From contig QKWP01000043.1 in assembly GCA_003550325.1 (NCBI GenBank), forward strand, positions 528,025 to 592,024: a DNA stretch of 64,000 nt, read 5' to 3'. Each line of letters starts with the position of its first letter. The stretch's first letter is position 1. The notes under the pieces were generated by a model that ran no database searches, was not told where the DNA came from, and saw only the letters and a list, made by a program, of their open reading frames with translations. The translations under genes and the position numbers were made by a program. This document shows positions 1 to 11,488 of this stretch, piece after piece. The stretch comes from Gigaspora rosea (Eukaryota > Glomeromycota > Glomeromycetes > Diversisporales > Gigasporaceae).

Positions 1-420
1 TTGTTTGTTCTTTTTTTTTTCATTGTTAGTTCTTTTTCTTTTCTTGTCAGGTTGAATCAATTCTTTTCGGCTTAGCTACGTTGAAATTCGTCAGAATGCA
101 AATTAGAACTGGAGTCGTGTAAGATAAGTACTATGGGTGGTTTTTTTCATTGTTTGCTTTTTTTTTTTGTCGACTTGAACTAACACTTTTTATCTTTTGT
201 AGGTTTAGTCTTGTTGGAATGTCAAGTAGCAGAGCCTTAAGCCAGGATTCTATAAGATAAGTAAAGTAGTTTTTTTCGTTGGTTGTTTTCTTTTCTTGTG
301 GCTTGAGCTAATTTTTTTCCTTATAGGTTTAGCTTTGATGGAGCTTTCGCCGCTTCGGTGCTGCTATTGAACCTTCACGGTTATGTTTGGTCGAACTTTT
401 TTTGTGTGGTTTTGTCACCT
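1..420 (+). repeat. Three diverged tandem units of about 130 bp with an intron-like half
   Basis: Landmarks recur with a period of 127-133 bp: a T-run followed by CATTG/CGTTG at about 21, 148 and 277, AAGATAAGTA at 121 and 254, and GGTTTAG or GGCTTAG near 67, 202 and 326. Each unit alternates about 50 nt of mixed sequence with about 80 nt of T-rich sequence. The T-rich half opens with GTAAG-like sequence, carries CTAAC or CTAAT and ends in TTTTGTAG or TTATAG, which resembles donor, branch point and acceptor of a fungal intron. Whether it is transcribed cannot be seen. Confidence 0.55.
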
Positions 421-1557
421 TGTTTCGTCATTTTTTGGTGCCGACGTCATGATTGAAGTCTTTATTGGCAGGTTTCGTTTTTTCAGCGTGGTTGTTGTTT
501 GAACTTTTGTTATGTATTTCTTAGAGTTTGTTGGCACTTTGGGCTTGGAATTGGTCACGTTATGTTTGTTATGCGATTGGGGTTTAGAGAAAGATAGTAG
601 TTGAATTTTTTTTTTATTAATAGTAGAAAATGATGTAATTTTTTTTTATTAATAAAAATGATGTTATTTTTTAATCATAAAAAAAAATTAAATTTTTTTA
701 TATGTTGATAAGTTGGAAGGTCAGATGCTTAGTTTAACCTCTATTGACTATCATGTGCTAAAATTTGATTGGTCGATCAAGGAGTGCACGACCGTGCAGG
801 TGCACTAAATTTTTAAACCCTTATTTTATATATTAACTATAATTCAATTAGTACTTCAAGATTTACTTGTTTTCTTTGTACATATTTACGATCTTACAAG
901 ACTTAACGTGGTCTTAAGCATCAGAAACAATAAAACATAAGAACCATAATATACTAGGGTAAAACATCAACTATGCAATCAAAACTATGTTAGCAAACTA
1001 TAAAACTTTGCATATCACAGATTTTTTATAAATAGTGATTAATTTTTTATTCAAATTCGAATTGTTTGATTACTAATACAAAAATTTTAAACCAATTCTA
1101 CTTCTTGTCAAGGTATCAAATAATCTTGAAACTTTTATAAATTGCTTATAAAATGCTAGAGAATAAAACAATATTAATAATTTTGTGTTAGTATAAGTTT
1201 TGGGCATTCGTCATATAGAATCTAATAGAATGTCTTAAATTTTATTGATTTAAATTAAAAAAAATATCTCGAAACCTTAAATTAAAATTTACTTAAAGCT
1301 TTTATAAGAAATTCAATATTAAACCTTCGAGATAATTCTAATAAATGCTTTTTATTCAAAAAAAATTTGAAAAATAAGTGCAGTTTTCATCTGAAACTTT
1401 TAGAAATTTGTATATTTTTGATATAAAAATAATATTCAATTTATTACTATTTATTTCGCAAATAAAAATCTGCTCTTAGTAAATTGATTAATGTTGCTAA
1501 TATAGTTTTGATTACTTAGTTGATGTCTCACTCTAATAATATACTGTCTTTGTATAT
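421..1557. other. AT-rich stretch without a gene
   Basis: No reading frame of note. At 600-690 there are short imperfect repeats of GATGTTATTTTTTATTAAT type. Nothing else is recognised. Confidence 0.6.
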
Positions 1558-1626
1558 AGGGTGAAGTCAATAGAAATGTGACAAATTTATTAAATAAATT
1601 TGTCCCATTTCTATTGACTTCATCCA
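1558..1626. mobile_element. Tiny TA-flanked hairpin MITE
   Basis: Two arms of about 30 bp (core GAAGTCAATAGAAATG and its reverse complement, separated by about 5 nt) form a near-perfect hairpin flanked by TATA on both sides. The terminal core GTCAATAGAAAT is shared with the larger TA-flanked element at 5325-5554, so this may be a deletion derivative of the same Tc1/mariner-like family. It has no coding capacity. Confidence 0.6.
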
Positions 1627-2179
1627 TATATTGCTACTATCTTGATCATATTAAAAAAGCTATAATATGAGAAATTTAAAAGCATCTAAAAAACTATCAT
1701 TACACTACTGTAAATCAAGTATTTAGCAGTAAGAATGCCTTTGTAGGAATATTTGGTAAATATCTTATATAATATTCTCTATGTGGTAATTTTTATTAAT
1801 GTTGTTTTAGTGGAGACAATTCATATACAAATATATCTTTAAGATTATTTAAGTTAGATCTTTTCTATTTAGTGCTTCTATATACACTATACATAAATAT
1901 AAGTTTGCTTTTTAATATTAACAAATGTTTATACAGTAGTCATATTTTTATATAGTAAAATTTACTACGTATATTTTACTTGTAAATAATAATTCATTTT
2001 ATAAAATTCAACTATCAAATTGGCAAATCATAAAAGTTGATCTACATTTGGACCCCAAAATTTTGGAGTTACTCAAATGTGATAAACCAAATATGCTGAT
2101 ATGAGTAATTTTGTTTACATCAATGTTAATTGGCTTAATCAGTAATTTACATCATGTAATCTAAACTTTTTTTGTCATG
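1627..2179. other. AT-rich stretch without a gene
   Basis: No open frame, repeat or splice pattern that I can support. Confidence 0.6.
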
Positions 2180-2838
2180 GCTAGGGTTGCAAATCTTATG
2201 TTTTTGATACTCCTGCACTTACTTTTTTGATATTCTTAAATGTACCCCAAAAATTTTATTATTTTTTTGAGACATGGCGATTTTAAAAAAGTCACGTGAC
2301 TGCTGCGATTAAAATCGACCAATGGAATTGCAGGTAAGATTCTAATAAAAGGCTTAAAGTTTTTTTTAATCGTAACTAATTTTTTTATTATGTCATTATT
2401 ATTTGAATTTCTAATAAGAGTTGCGGAGATTAAAATTACTATTCCAATAGTAGTAAACACATCAAAATTGGCTTAGTGTATCGGGAGATATGAGTAAAAA
2501 ATTTTCGCGAATTTTTAGTTTTTTTAAAAAGCTTTAAAAATTCGCAAAAATATTTTTACTCATATCTCATGATACACTAAGCCAATTTTGATGTGTTTAC
2601 TACTATTGGAATGGTAATTTTCATCTTTGCAACTCTTATTAGAAATTCAAATAATAATGACATAATAAAAAAATTAGTTATGATTAAAAAAAAACTTTAA
2701 GCCTTTTATTAGAATCTTACCTGCAATTCCATTGGTCGATTTTAATCGCAGCAGTCACGTGACTTTTTTAAAATCGCCGTGTCTCAAAAAAGTAATAAAA
2801 TTCTTGGGGTACATTTAGGAGTATCAAAAAAGGAAGTG

Positions 2839-3734
2839 CTAGTGATTCTGGCCGATCAAAATTTATCGGCTAGGCTAAGCCGATAAATTTTGATCGGCTT
2901 AGCTGGCTTAGCTGATTTTCTAATTAGACTATTAGCATATGAATACTGACTATATAACTCATAGAACTTTATTAATTAATGTTGCGTTTGCATGTGTGGT
3001 GAATGAAAATGTCATGTAAATATGTGTGTACAATAAAATGTTTTTTTGTAGAAAAACAGTTCGCACATATGACAATTGCAATAATAAAAACATGAATAAG
3101 AGAATCTATATTACAATAATGAATGGCCTGAGTGTTATTTTGATTTGCGAATTCGATCAAATGTTCATAAACATTACTTATTGTATGGGTCTTATGTAAC
3201 AACTGTACTTTTTTCACTCATTTATTGGCACATGTTTAAAAAATAAAACTAAATCGGAACACTTTAATATTGATAAAAGTATGAAAGCATCCCGATTTAA
3301 TTATTTTATTGTTTTTATTGAGGTGAAGGTGACGCACAGGTTGTTCCCGTACAATAATATAGGGATTGTATAAATAACTAAATTTGCGTGGTTAACCCGT
3401 GTCACATGGCCTTCGGCCATGCGACCCAGGTTAAATCGTGCAAATTTAGTTATTTTCTACAACATAGTATCATGTGCATTTAAACGCATTTAAATATTAC
3501 GATGTGCATCTTATAGTACTATTGTATGAACCAAGCATCGCTTTAACAGGTTTTTTTTCTCGATTATAGTGCATGACGATCACTATAAAAATGTCTTTTG
3601 TGCGTAATACGCGTAAATTATATTTTCTATTTTTGGGGAAATAAAAATCGATTAGCCGATTTTGAAAAAATCGACCGGCTAAGCCGAAAATTTTTTGGCT
3701 TAGCCGACTTTGTCATATCGGCCAGAATCACTAG
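2839..3734. mobile_element. Non-autonomous DNA transposon nested in the foldback arm
   Basis: The ends are an 18-bp inverted repeat, CTAGTGATTCTGGCCGAT, at 2839-2856 and its complement at 3717-3734. They are flanked by AAGTG (2834-2838) and TAAGTG (3735-3740), a 5-6 bp duplication of a host sequence that occurs once in the uninterrupted left arm. Subterminal GGCTTAGCCGA-like motifs occur near both ends. An 81-codon minus-strand frame (2972-3217) has no recognisable domain. The superfamily is not certain. Confidence 0.75.
3372..3454. repeat. 83-bp palindrome inside the nested transposon
   Basis: Arms of about 38 bp begin AAATAACTAAATTTGCGTGG and meet at GGCCTTCGGCC. It is more GC-rich than its surroundings at the loop. 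Function unknown. Confidence 0.6.
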
Positions 3735-3775
3735 TAAGTGCAGGAGTATCAAAAACGTAAGATTTGCGCTAGGGT

Positions 3776-4080
3776 CAGGGACCTGAAAAAAATATCAATT
3801 TGTTTTGGCAAAAATATCTATTGATATGGTCCAAAATATCGATTTATATCAATTTACTTGATTGAACCAATCAGAATACAAGTTCCGGAGTAACATGATC
3901 ATAACGAAATTTTTCAAAAATTTACTTTTCGCTATTTGTTGTTATGTTTGACTCGGGTTGACCAAATTTATATCACAGGCCAAAATTATGCTATTAATTT
4001 GGGCCGAATTTGGTATTGTTACACTGCATTAAAAATTGCAAAAATATATGATTTGGCCTAAAAATATTGTTAGATCCCTG
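3776..4080. mobile_element. hAT-type MITE, CAGGG ends
   Basis: Begins CAGGGACCT and ends AGATCCCTG (terminal inverted repeat with one mismatch). It is flanked by perfect GCTAGGGT at 3768-3775 and 4081-4088. CAGGG...CCCTG ends with 8-bp duplications are typical of hAT elements. The left duplication is shared with the adjacent foldback element. Confidence 0.85.
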
Positions 4081-4088
4081 GCTAGGGT

Positions 4089-5324
4089 ACTCTTAATTTA
4101 TACTAATTTAGATTATATCATTTTGTACTTTAAAATTTTACTGAAACTGTCATTGTTATAGTGTCAACATGCTATAATTAAATTGTTAAATTAGTATAAT
4201 TTTATTGGCTAAAAAATTTTAAGCCAATTGAATAACGTAGATTTCGTTGCATAGTACCCCTTGGAGTAGTATCCCCTTTTTTGACAAGCGATTTGTGGCC
4301 AATGTTCATAATTAATATTGCGATCTTTTCATTGAGGTTTGATATGTCTAATAGTAATATATATATAGATCAGTAATGATTATTTGTATTATCCCAATGC
4401 CTGGGGGATATTATTCAATCTAGGCCGACTTTCTTGAAAAGAACCCGGGTACTATATACACAGCACTATACGGTATGTTACACGGCTTTATTCTTAAGAA
4501 TGACTAGGGCAAATTTACTACAAATTACCTAAGAACTTAACGTTAGGTAATTTATCAAAAAAAAAAATTTTTAAAAAATTACGGTAATTTAACAGCCCTG
4601 CTGATCAATCCGCTATAATGAGGGTAGAAAAAGTTTTTATTAATTTTTTTAAGTATAAAATATTTTGTCATTTACCTTCTAAATGGCAAGTGGCAAATGA
4701 CAAATTTACAATGTCATTTATGTCATTAATGAATCACTTTCAGTTACGATCTTATGCATATTTTTCCAATTTATTTTGAAATATAAAGTTCTTGCCATGC
4801 CGAACCTAACACAAATAATAATGATCATCAGTGTGAATACCGGCGGAGTTATCACCGTTTCGTTTAACAGAGAAAAAATCTTGCGTCCAAATTGATTCAC
4901 TTTTGTCTGAATAATTGTCATGAAAGGTGATAGTCAATTGATCGACCTTTGCGGCAGTTTCAGAATATTGATAGAAGTTAAACCAAAAGAGCAAGTGATT
5001 GGCTAAACGAGCTTCATAACTTGCATTTTTACACATTCCCGACAGTACTTTATTATGTTTCCTTTATTAGAGCCTTGTTTATAAAATAGTCAATTGTCAT
5101 CGAAATTAGGACCACAAATTTTCGTATATATAGTATATTATATAAGATCCATTATTACATAATCTGTCAGCAAGTATGTACATACGTACACTTTTAGTTT
5201 ACACTAGAAATATACAATAGCACTTTTCAAAGTAATATTGTTTAACCAATTTAACACTACTCAATAACAAATTTACTATAAATAACTGTTTATCAAGATT
5301 GAATATACTGTTTTAGGGTGTGTA
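4089..5324. other. Mostly non-coding stretch
   Basis: Contains AT-rich DNA and one slightly GC-richer patch around 4800-5030 (see the short minus-strand ORF). No other feature supported. Confidence 0.5.
4806..5036 (-). CDS. Possible 76-residue ORF or terminal exon, unidentified
   Basis: An open frame of 76 codons starting at ATG (5036). The frame has balanced codon use and higher GC than its flanks, which is unusual here, and the product is rich in aromatic and acidic residues. No domain, signal peptide or membrane segment is recognised. A gene fragment or the last exon of a decayed gene is as likely as a real small protein. Confidence 0.25.
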   Translation of the reverse strand: MCKNASYEARLANHLLFWFNFYQYSETAAKVDQLTITFHDNYSDKSESIWTQDFFSVKRNGDNSAGIHTDDHYYLC

Positions 5325-5554
5325 TGGGCTGCCGTCAATAGAAATCAAGCAGTCGAAAAAAATTAATGCCTTAACTTTTACCGTCCATATCTCGATAAAT
5401 TACGAAGCTATTTTCATACTTTAATAGTCAAAAGAAGCCTAGATCTTGAGCTTTTTTTTTTTTGACTATTAAATCATGAGAATTGCTTCGAGATTCATCA
5501 GGATATGAGCGATGAAAGTTAAGGCATTAATTTATTTCTATTGACAGCAGCCCA
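5325..5554. mobile_element. TA-flanked MITE (Tc1/mariner-like)
   Basis: Starts TGGGCTGCCGTCAATAGAAA and ends with TTTCTATTGACAGCAGCCCA, flanked by TA on both sides (5323-5324, 5555-5556). The whole 230 bp folds as an imperfect palindrome (TTAATGCCTTAACTTT pairs with AAAGTTAAGGCATTAA). It has no coding capacity. Confidence 0.8.
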
Positions 5555-5556
5555 TA

Positions 5557-7775
5557 TATTCTATTTTACACGTATTACTAAAAATAGTACTACTATCTAT
5601 AAGAAATACAGACTAATTATACTACGCATAAAATAGCTTCTTTATAACTACTTTTTAATACTGTAATATATAGATAATATTATGCTGTAATTAATATTTT
5701 ATATTTTTTAACCTTTCAAAAAATGACTATATATTCTAGTATACCAACTATAAATAACTATATAATTAGGAAATTGGTGTATAACTAGCATAATAGATAA
5801 TTAAAATAGTAAAATAAGTGGAATTAAAAATCTTAAAATTAATTTAGTTAATTAAAAATATATTCAATGAGCCCTTCTACTGTACAGAATATACTTTAAA
5901 CACTATAAAAATTTTTATATTTATTTCTTGAGCAAAACGAAAATAAATTCTATACTAATAATCGCATTCTTAAGAATATTCTATGGGTCCCGATGGTGTG
6001 ACGGTGGAGGAGTGCAACTGTACATTATCCCTTACACCGTTTTACAAATTTATCTGACAAATGCATTTTTTTGGTAAATAGATACCTTACATAGTTATAT
6101 TCACCCATTCGAAGGATTTCCGCCAATATTATTTTTGGCAATGCATAGATATTCGCTTAACTTTTTTAAGTCATATGATTATTTCGACGATAATCAGAAT
6201 TTTGTATTACACAATAGCAAGACATGTGATTTTTAAGCTGCTAAAATCATTGTTACCACTGACATTACACGCTCATCAGTAGTAAAATTCACCTAGCTGT
6301 TTCTAAAAAAAAAAAAAACGGCTTGAATAATTAGTGTTCAATGAACTAAAGTAAAAACGTTCAGCGCCCTAATCTCTAACTATAATTTAAACCTTAACCC
6401 TAAATAAAGTTTAAATTTAAATTTAAAATTAGGGAAATTTTCGATAGACAATATAGCATTTATATAGCGGTGAATTTCATCCCGGGGAATGCTAAATATT
6501 TATATACCGGTACTATAATAATATATAATAATTGAGTCTACAAAAAGATAATTTACATTATATAAACAATAAAATATAAAAATAAATATATATTTTTTTT
6601 TGAATTAATTCAATGATATTCGAATATTCAATTTAGTTAAATCTCACCTGACCCATTTTTCTTGACCCTTCTAAAAATAAAAAAAAAGTTTATCATCGCT
6701 CTTGACCCATATTAAGTTATGATAGGGGATATAACGATGACCCTAGCGTTTCCCGTAAAAAATGTCTTTAACATTGGTGTATTTTGTGAACTCCATCTAT
6801 TATCGCAAGTAATCGTCACTTAGAATCTATTTACAGCGTAATAATATTATAAAAATATTTTGAAACTTTAATAAATAAAGTTTCCAATGTGTACTAAAAA
6901 GTTTAAGCATCGAAGAAATAAAATGTAATTGTTTATTATGAATAAATCGTTACACGTACTGTATGATAATTTAATTTCTAATCTTATTGGTTTTTTTTTT
7001 TTAATAATAATTTGAAATTTTGAACGAATATTTTTCAATTATAAGTATTATTTAGACTGTTTCTAAAAGTTCATTATCCTTAAGATATCGCGTTGATAGA
7101 ATTCTGAGATTTCTTTTTCATTCGAGAAGTTATCTTAATTCGAATAGAATATTTAATATTGCTTAAAAAATTCCGAATGAAAAAAAAATCTGCTTCACAA
7201 TAACGATAGTAACAATAAAAGAGAAAAATCATTATCGTTATTACGATAATAATTCAAAATTTCATCTCTGATCTGAAATCACATGTATCCAGCAGTTTTG
7301 TCCGGATGTAGAGTTGTTCCTAAAAAAATGTGTCAAGTGGGTCAAGAATAATGTTTTTGCGGCAAAGACCATTATTTTTGGGAAACGAATACGTCATTTT
7401 GTTATATCGACATTTTTGAGTCATTAGTAAAAAAAATTCAAAATGTCGACACAAAATGTCGAGATCTTACTATGATGTCGTTATATCCAGATATCGGTAT
7501 AACCAGAGTGATAACAAAAGTGACGTGTAATCAATTCTCAAAATCGATTCGATTTCAACTTTGACTCGGAAGAAGCCAAAAATTTATAACTTGGAACAAA
7601 AGAATTAACCTTTAAATCTTACTTTCGTTTATAACTAATTATATACGTTGCTAGAGTAGCCATTGTTACATGGCATTTTGATATTGAAGCATTAATAGAA
7701 CATTAACCATTATCTCAACACACATTAATTTACTATTATTTTAATTTTTAGTTTGTGATAATTTATTATAGACAT
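5557..7775. other. Non-coding AT-rich stretch with weak inverted repeats
   Basis: No gene recognised. Weak inverted repeats suggest an old element: TGACCCATTTTTCTTGACCC near 6650 against GTGTCAAGTGGGTCAAGAA near 7330, and GGATATAACGA near 6725 against TCGTTATATCC near 7476. A short CCCTAA-like tract lies near 6395. Confidence 0.45.
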
Positions 7776-9074
7776 TTAAAAAATGATTGATTTATTAAAA
7801 TTCGCCTTATTTAACTGCTGAGCATATTTTGAGAAAGTACTTTTTGGCGTATTATAGAACCTGTTACCTCTTGAAGCTACTAATAAATCTACTAAAGGTA
7901 TTAAGAATTCATACATAATCATATCATCTTTAGGATTTTTTAAAATTTTCAAAGGTCCTAATAAATCATTAAAATCATTTAACGTATATACACATTGAAA
8001 AGTTTGAAAGAATGGTTGAAGAGATTTGTGATTATATTCTACATCTGTTGCCAAATATATAATTGTTGGTAAACAAGTACTATCATTTTTTATATCAATC
8101 TGTTCAAAATCTATTTGAATTTTTTTGATAAGTTCATTTATCGTTTTATTTTGATTCCTAGCAAAGTATCCATCTTTTAATCTTGCATGTACTCCAATAA
8201 AATTATTGGTTCCTCCAATTTTATCAATAATTTTATTTACAATATTAATAATTATTGGATTGTTCGGTATCATTTCATTCATTAATTTCTTCCAAAATTT
8301 TTTACTTTCTGGTAATTCTTGAACAATCCTAGTTGATGAAAATACACTTCCAAAATGTAATAACTTTTCATTTCTTTTACTTAAATCGATTAAATTCACT
8401 CGTTCTTTGAATTTACCGAGTGTTTTTGTTGATTTAGGGTCATCATAATATCGTTGTTGATATTGTGATTGATCATTAGTCATATTATAAACTTCTTTAT
8501 CATCATAAATCTGAAGTGATTCCAGTAAATGTTTATAATTAAAATCTTGACGATGAATATATTTAATATGCTGCTTCAAAAATGTAAAGTCTATCAACTC
8601 TTCCCAATTGTACATGGTATATGATACTGTCCTGCAGTTGCTTTGGTCTTCTCGAAGGCATAATACAAAATTACAATTTGTTTTATGTTCATTAAAACAG
8701 AATTCAAATTCGTTTTTCTTGTAATCATCATTAGGACGCATAAATCGTGTTAAAATATTATATAGTTCATCATATGGTTGTGATATGATTGGTGCAACTC
8801 CTTTGAAAAATAATAAAGGAGGAATGATTAAAGTTCTGTTTAAGAACCATGCTAAAAATATTGCATTTTCTAATTCAATTCTTTGATTATTGAAACCATC
8901 GTGGGGAAGGTAAGTTAAATATTTTTCTTGGTGAATTATTAAATTTTTAAAATTATTTGAGCTTGAGGTCGATTTATATCCAATAAAGTAAAAAGTTGCA
9001 AAAAAAATCGTGAAAAGAAAAATATATACATATTTTCTACGTTTAAAAGTTACATAATTGGAATTGAGAGTCAT
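7776..9074 (-). CDS. O-fucosyltransferase-like glycosyltransferase, type II membrane protein
   Basis: An intact single-exon gene of 432 codons. Residues about 14-32 form one strongly hydrophobic segment after a short basic N-terminus, so the protein should be a type II Golgi/ER membrane protein with a luminal catalytic part. Motifs seen: HDGFNNQRIELENAI followed by LNRTLIIPP (about 58-86), matching the nucleotide-sugar-binding N-terminal half of fungal O-fucosyltransferase-like proteins; GVHARLKDGYF (about 296), the HxR motif of the family; and a C-terminal ASRGNRFYNTPKSTFSKYA segment, like the conserved serine-rich loop. The expected role is transfer of a sugar, probably fucose from GDP-fucose, to secreted proteins or glycans; donor and acceptor are inferred. 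The start is the first ATG of the frame. There are no neighbouring genes on its strand. Confidence 0.82.
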   Translation of the reverse strand: MTLNSNYVTFKRRKYVYIFLFTIFFATFYFIGYKSTSSSNNFKNLIIHQEKYLTYLPHDGFNNQRIELENAIFLAWFLNRTLIIPPLLFFKGVAPIISQPYDELYNILTRFMRPNDDYKKNEFEFCFNEHKTNCNFVLCLREDQSNCRTVSYTMYNWEELIDFTFLKQHIKYIHRQDFNYKHLLESLQIYDDKEVYNMTNDQSQYQQRYYDDPKSTKTLGKFKERVNLIDLSKRNEKLLHFGSVFSSTRIVQELPESKKFWKKLMNEMIPNNPIIINIVNKIIDKIGGTNNFIGVHARLKDGYFARNQNKTINELIKKIQIDFEQIDIKNDSTCLPTIIYLATDVEYNHKSLQPFFQTFQCVYTLNDFNDLLGPLKILKNPKDDMIMYEFLIPLVDLLVASRGNRFYNTPKSTFSKYAQQLNKANFNKSIIF

Positions 9075-9229
9075 TTTGATTCAAAATCTCTTTACGTACA
9101 GTACGTACGATTTCATTACTTTTTATAATGATAAGTACTAGAACACAACATAATCATGCATTACACATTAATAGGGTTTCAGTAGGGTTGGGGCACAGGA
9201 AACAATTTGGGCATGCCTTGGGCTGAGGC

Positions 9230-9466
9230 CAGTGTCTGAAATTCAATTTTTAAATTAGTTGCGGGCTGCAACTAAATAAAAAAAAATAGTTGCGGATTAT
9301 AAAAGAATTTATAAAAATTTAGTTGCGCGCATAAGCATTTAATCGAAATTTATAAGTAAAATTTGCAAATTTATGTGCGGAATTCGCATATGCACTTCAG
9401 ATTTTGGTTGCGGAAATTTAAAATTTGTTGCGGTCCGCAGACTCCGCAACCCAATTTCAGACACTG
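9230..9466. mobile_element. hAT-type MITE, CAGTGTCTG ends
   Basis: Ends CAGTGTCTGAAATT and its complement, with perfect flanking duplications GCTGAGGC (9222-9229 and 9467-9474). Internal GTTGCGG motifs are repeated in both orientations. The overlapping short ORFs on both strands follow from its palindromic structure. Confidence 0.85.
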
Positions 9467-9586
9467 GCTGAGGCATGCCCCCTCTTATTATGCCCGTGGC
9501 ATGTCTCTCTATATACAACGAAGTACTATGAAGTACTACGTTGCTAGATATAACTACTACTAGAACACTCTCAAAGTTCTGCATAG

Positions 9587-9653
9587 AGCTTGGATCCGAT
9601 TGATTTTACTACTGTATTAAATTTATATCCAACAAATAACCGGATCCAAGCTT
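9587..9653. repeat. Short inverted repeat
   Basis: AGCTTGGATCCG (9587) pairs with CGGATCCAAGCTT (9641) across a 40-bp loop. Possibly a MITE remnant. Confidence 0.45.
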
Positions 9654-9756
9654 TAATTCTGTATTCAGATGCAATTAATTAAATTTTTTGATTCTAATCA
9701 TAATCTTGGATTCTAATAGGCTGCTATAAGTAATTTTACCAATATGAAAATTTAAT

Positions 9757-9828
9757 ACCCGATTATTATCCGATTGATGTCGATTTATATTGCAATATAA
9801 ATCAACATCAATCGGGTAATAATCGGGT
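9757..9828. repeat. Near-perfect 72-bp palindrome
   Basis: Arms of about 35 bp (starting ACCCGATTATTATCCGATTG) meet at ATATTGCAATAT. A further copy of the CCCGATT motif lies at about 9868. It would form a stable cruciform. Function unknown. Confidence 0.65.
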
Positions 9829-11183
9829 AGTGATCAGTTTAAAATCAGATATTCTGATCTGTACCCGATTTGATGAAAAACTAATTTAAAAATAATTATT
9901 CATTAAGAGGGCACCCATGTATAATCGACCCCCACAAGCAAGGCTGGCAAATGATTTTTAAATTGTCGTGAAGGGCACTTTAATAAATATTCAATCACAA
10001 AAGACAAAGGCTACAGTATTAAAAAAAACTACTGTAATCTTCAAGGAGCTTTAATGAATTCAAATCTATATTGAATTAATTTATTTTACTCAAATAATTA
10101 TATATAAAATTCTTTTCTTTAGAATTCTTAATACTCTCGGTCATACGTGCGTTTTATACATTACAGTGAAAAAATCCTAAATGGCTATCGACTCTTGGAT
10201 GCGGTATAGTACGTTCAAAAATAATGTATAAAAAAAATAGTTATCGTTATACATTTTGTTAACTAGAGCCAAAACCTGTTTGAGCCACGAAACAATATGG
10301 CAAGAATACGCATGTTCTCACTTCGTATTGTCATTTCTTATTACTAATCAATCACTAATTTGGAAAATTCAAGCTTCGAATTTTAGAACATCTTAAGAAT
10401 CTTTGGATCTACTACACATCCTTCTTATTTTATAATATAAATATTTATTACAACCAAAAGTGTAATGTTTTTTTATACCCGCTGGTCTTTACCTTTTATT
10501 ATGGCATACATCACACATACAATCCAAGTAGCACCGCCACAAAAATGCCTGCATCTTTATTTATTTGCTATTTAAGAAGAAGTTGCGTCTCTAACTCTAA
10601 GCTATAACAACAGCCATCGGGTTGAGTCGGCTCATGAGGTTATGGCTGACAGATAATATTATTCGTGCACCAGTAATGTTCTTCGGACAATTAATAGTAT
10701 AATTTAATAAAATTTTGATACTATTTTGGGAAGCACATAACTTTCTCAATATAGATCTTTATATCAATTAAATCCTAAATCGACGATCGTGTAAAATACT
10801 TCATTATATCTGGTTTCTAAAATATTAAATTTCGAATATTAAATCTATCGAATTCTGATCTTTTTATACACAATTCCTCATCATTAACGGTATAAAAATA
10901 TATATATATAGTTCATTATTTTCTTACATCTGCTGAATCTGCCATATCAAAGATTCAAAGACAGGCTTATTTTTAAATATTGAAAAAAACAAAGTATCGA
11001 ATTGACGACTTTGATGTCTTTGTAGGTGACATAAATAAGATTTGAAGAGACTTTTCTATCCGTTACAACTCACATCATTCATATTAATCCGTGCACAATT
11101 GTCACGAACGGCAATATCCTGGATTTATTATAACGAATAATTTAGGTGATCAAACACAATTTACATTTATATGAATTTTTTTG
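9829..11183. other. No supported gene; weakly coding-like near the right end
   Basis: From about 11000 to 11170 one plus-strand frame reads as plausible protein between stop codons, but no exon structure can be fixed. The rest is AT-rich DNA with nothing recognisable. Confidence 0.35.
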
Positions 11184-11488
11184 GATCCGTGCCATTTCGC
11201 CGATAATCACTTCCCCGACAGCTTAGTTTACTGACAATTAATTTACAGACAAGATTGTTTTACCGACAATTAATTCTCCGATAAGTTCATTTCAGCGACA
11301 GTTTATATTTTTATAAATTCACTAACCTTAATTCTAATTCTAATCTAACCCTAACAACAATAACCTTTGTCTATGAAATGAAATAAACTGTCGGTAAATT
11401 AATTGTCAGTAAAATAATCTTGTCATTAATTGTCGGTGAGCTAAGCTGTCGGTAAAACGATTGTTGGTAAAATGAATGGAACCGATAT
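11184..11488. mobile_element. Foldback element built of TTTACCGACA-type repeats
   Basis: Two inverted arms of about 125 bp, each made of repeats of consensus TTTACCGACAATTAA spaced about 20 bp (for example at 11248, 11261, 11272, with complements at 11387-11470). They flank a centre that contains CTAACCCTAAC near 11345. Regular subterminal repeats suggest transposase-binding sites. Target duplication not resolved. Confidence 0.6.

Larger units (their letters stand above)
2188..3767. mobile_element. Foldback DNA transposon with 8-bp target duplication, interrupted by another element
   Basis: The left arm (about 2189-2520) and right arm (about 2530-2838 plus 3735-3767) are inverted copies of one another over about 330 bp, centred near 2525. 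The ends are GCAAATCTTATG and its complement, CGTAAGATTTGC. The 8-mer GCTAGGGT lies immediately outside both ends (2180-2187 and 3768-3775), as expected for a hAT-type duplication. Removing the nested element at 2839-3734 restores the right arm. No transposase is encoded; short ORFs inside are products of the palindrome. Confidence 0.8.

Noticed and set aside
2236-2460. 74-codon minus-strand ORF
   Set aside because: It lies in a foldback arm and would be mirrored by the other arm; an effect of the palindrome.
9339-9584. Overlapping ORFs on both strands
   Set aside because: Both cover the hAT-type MITE at 9230-9466 and its flank; no protein signature.
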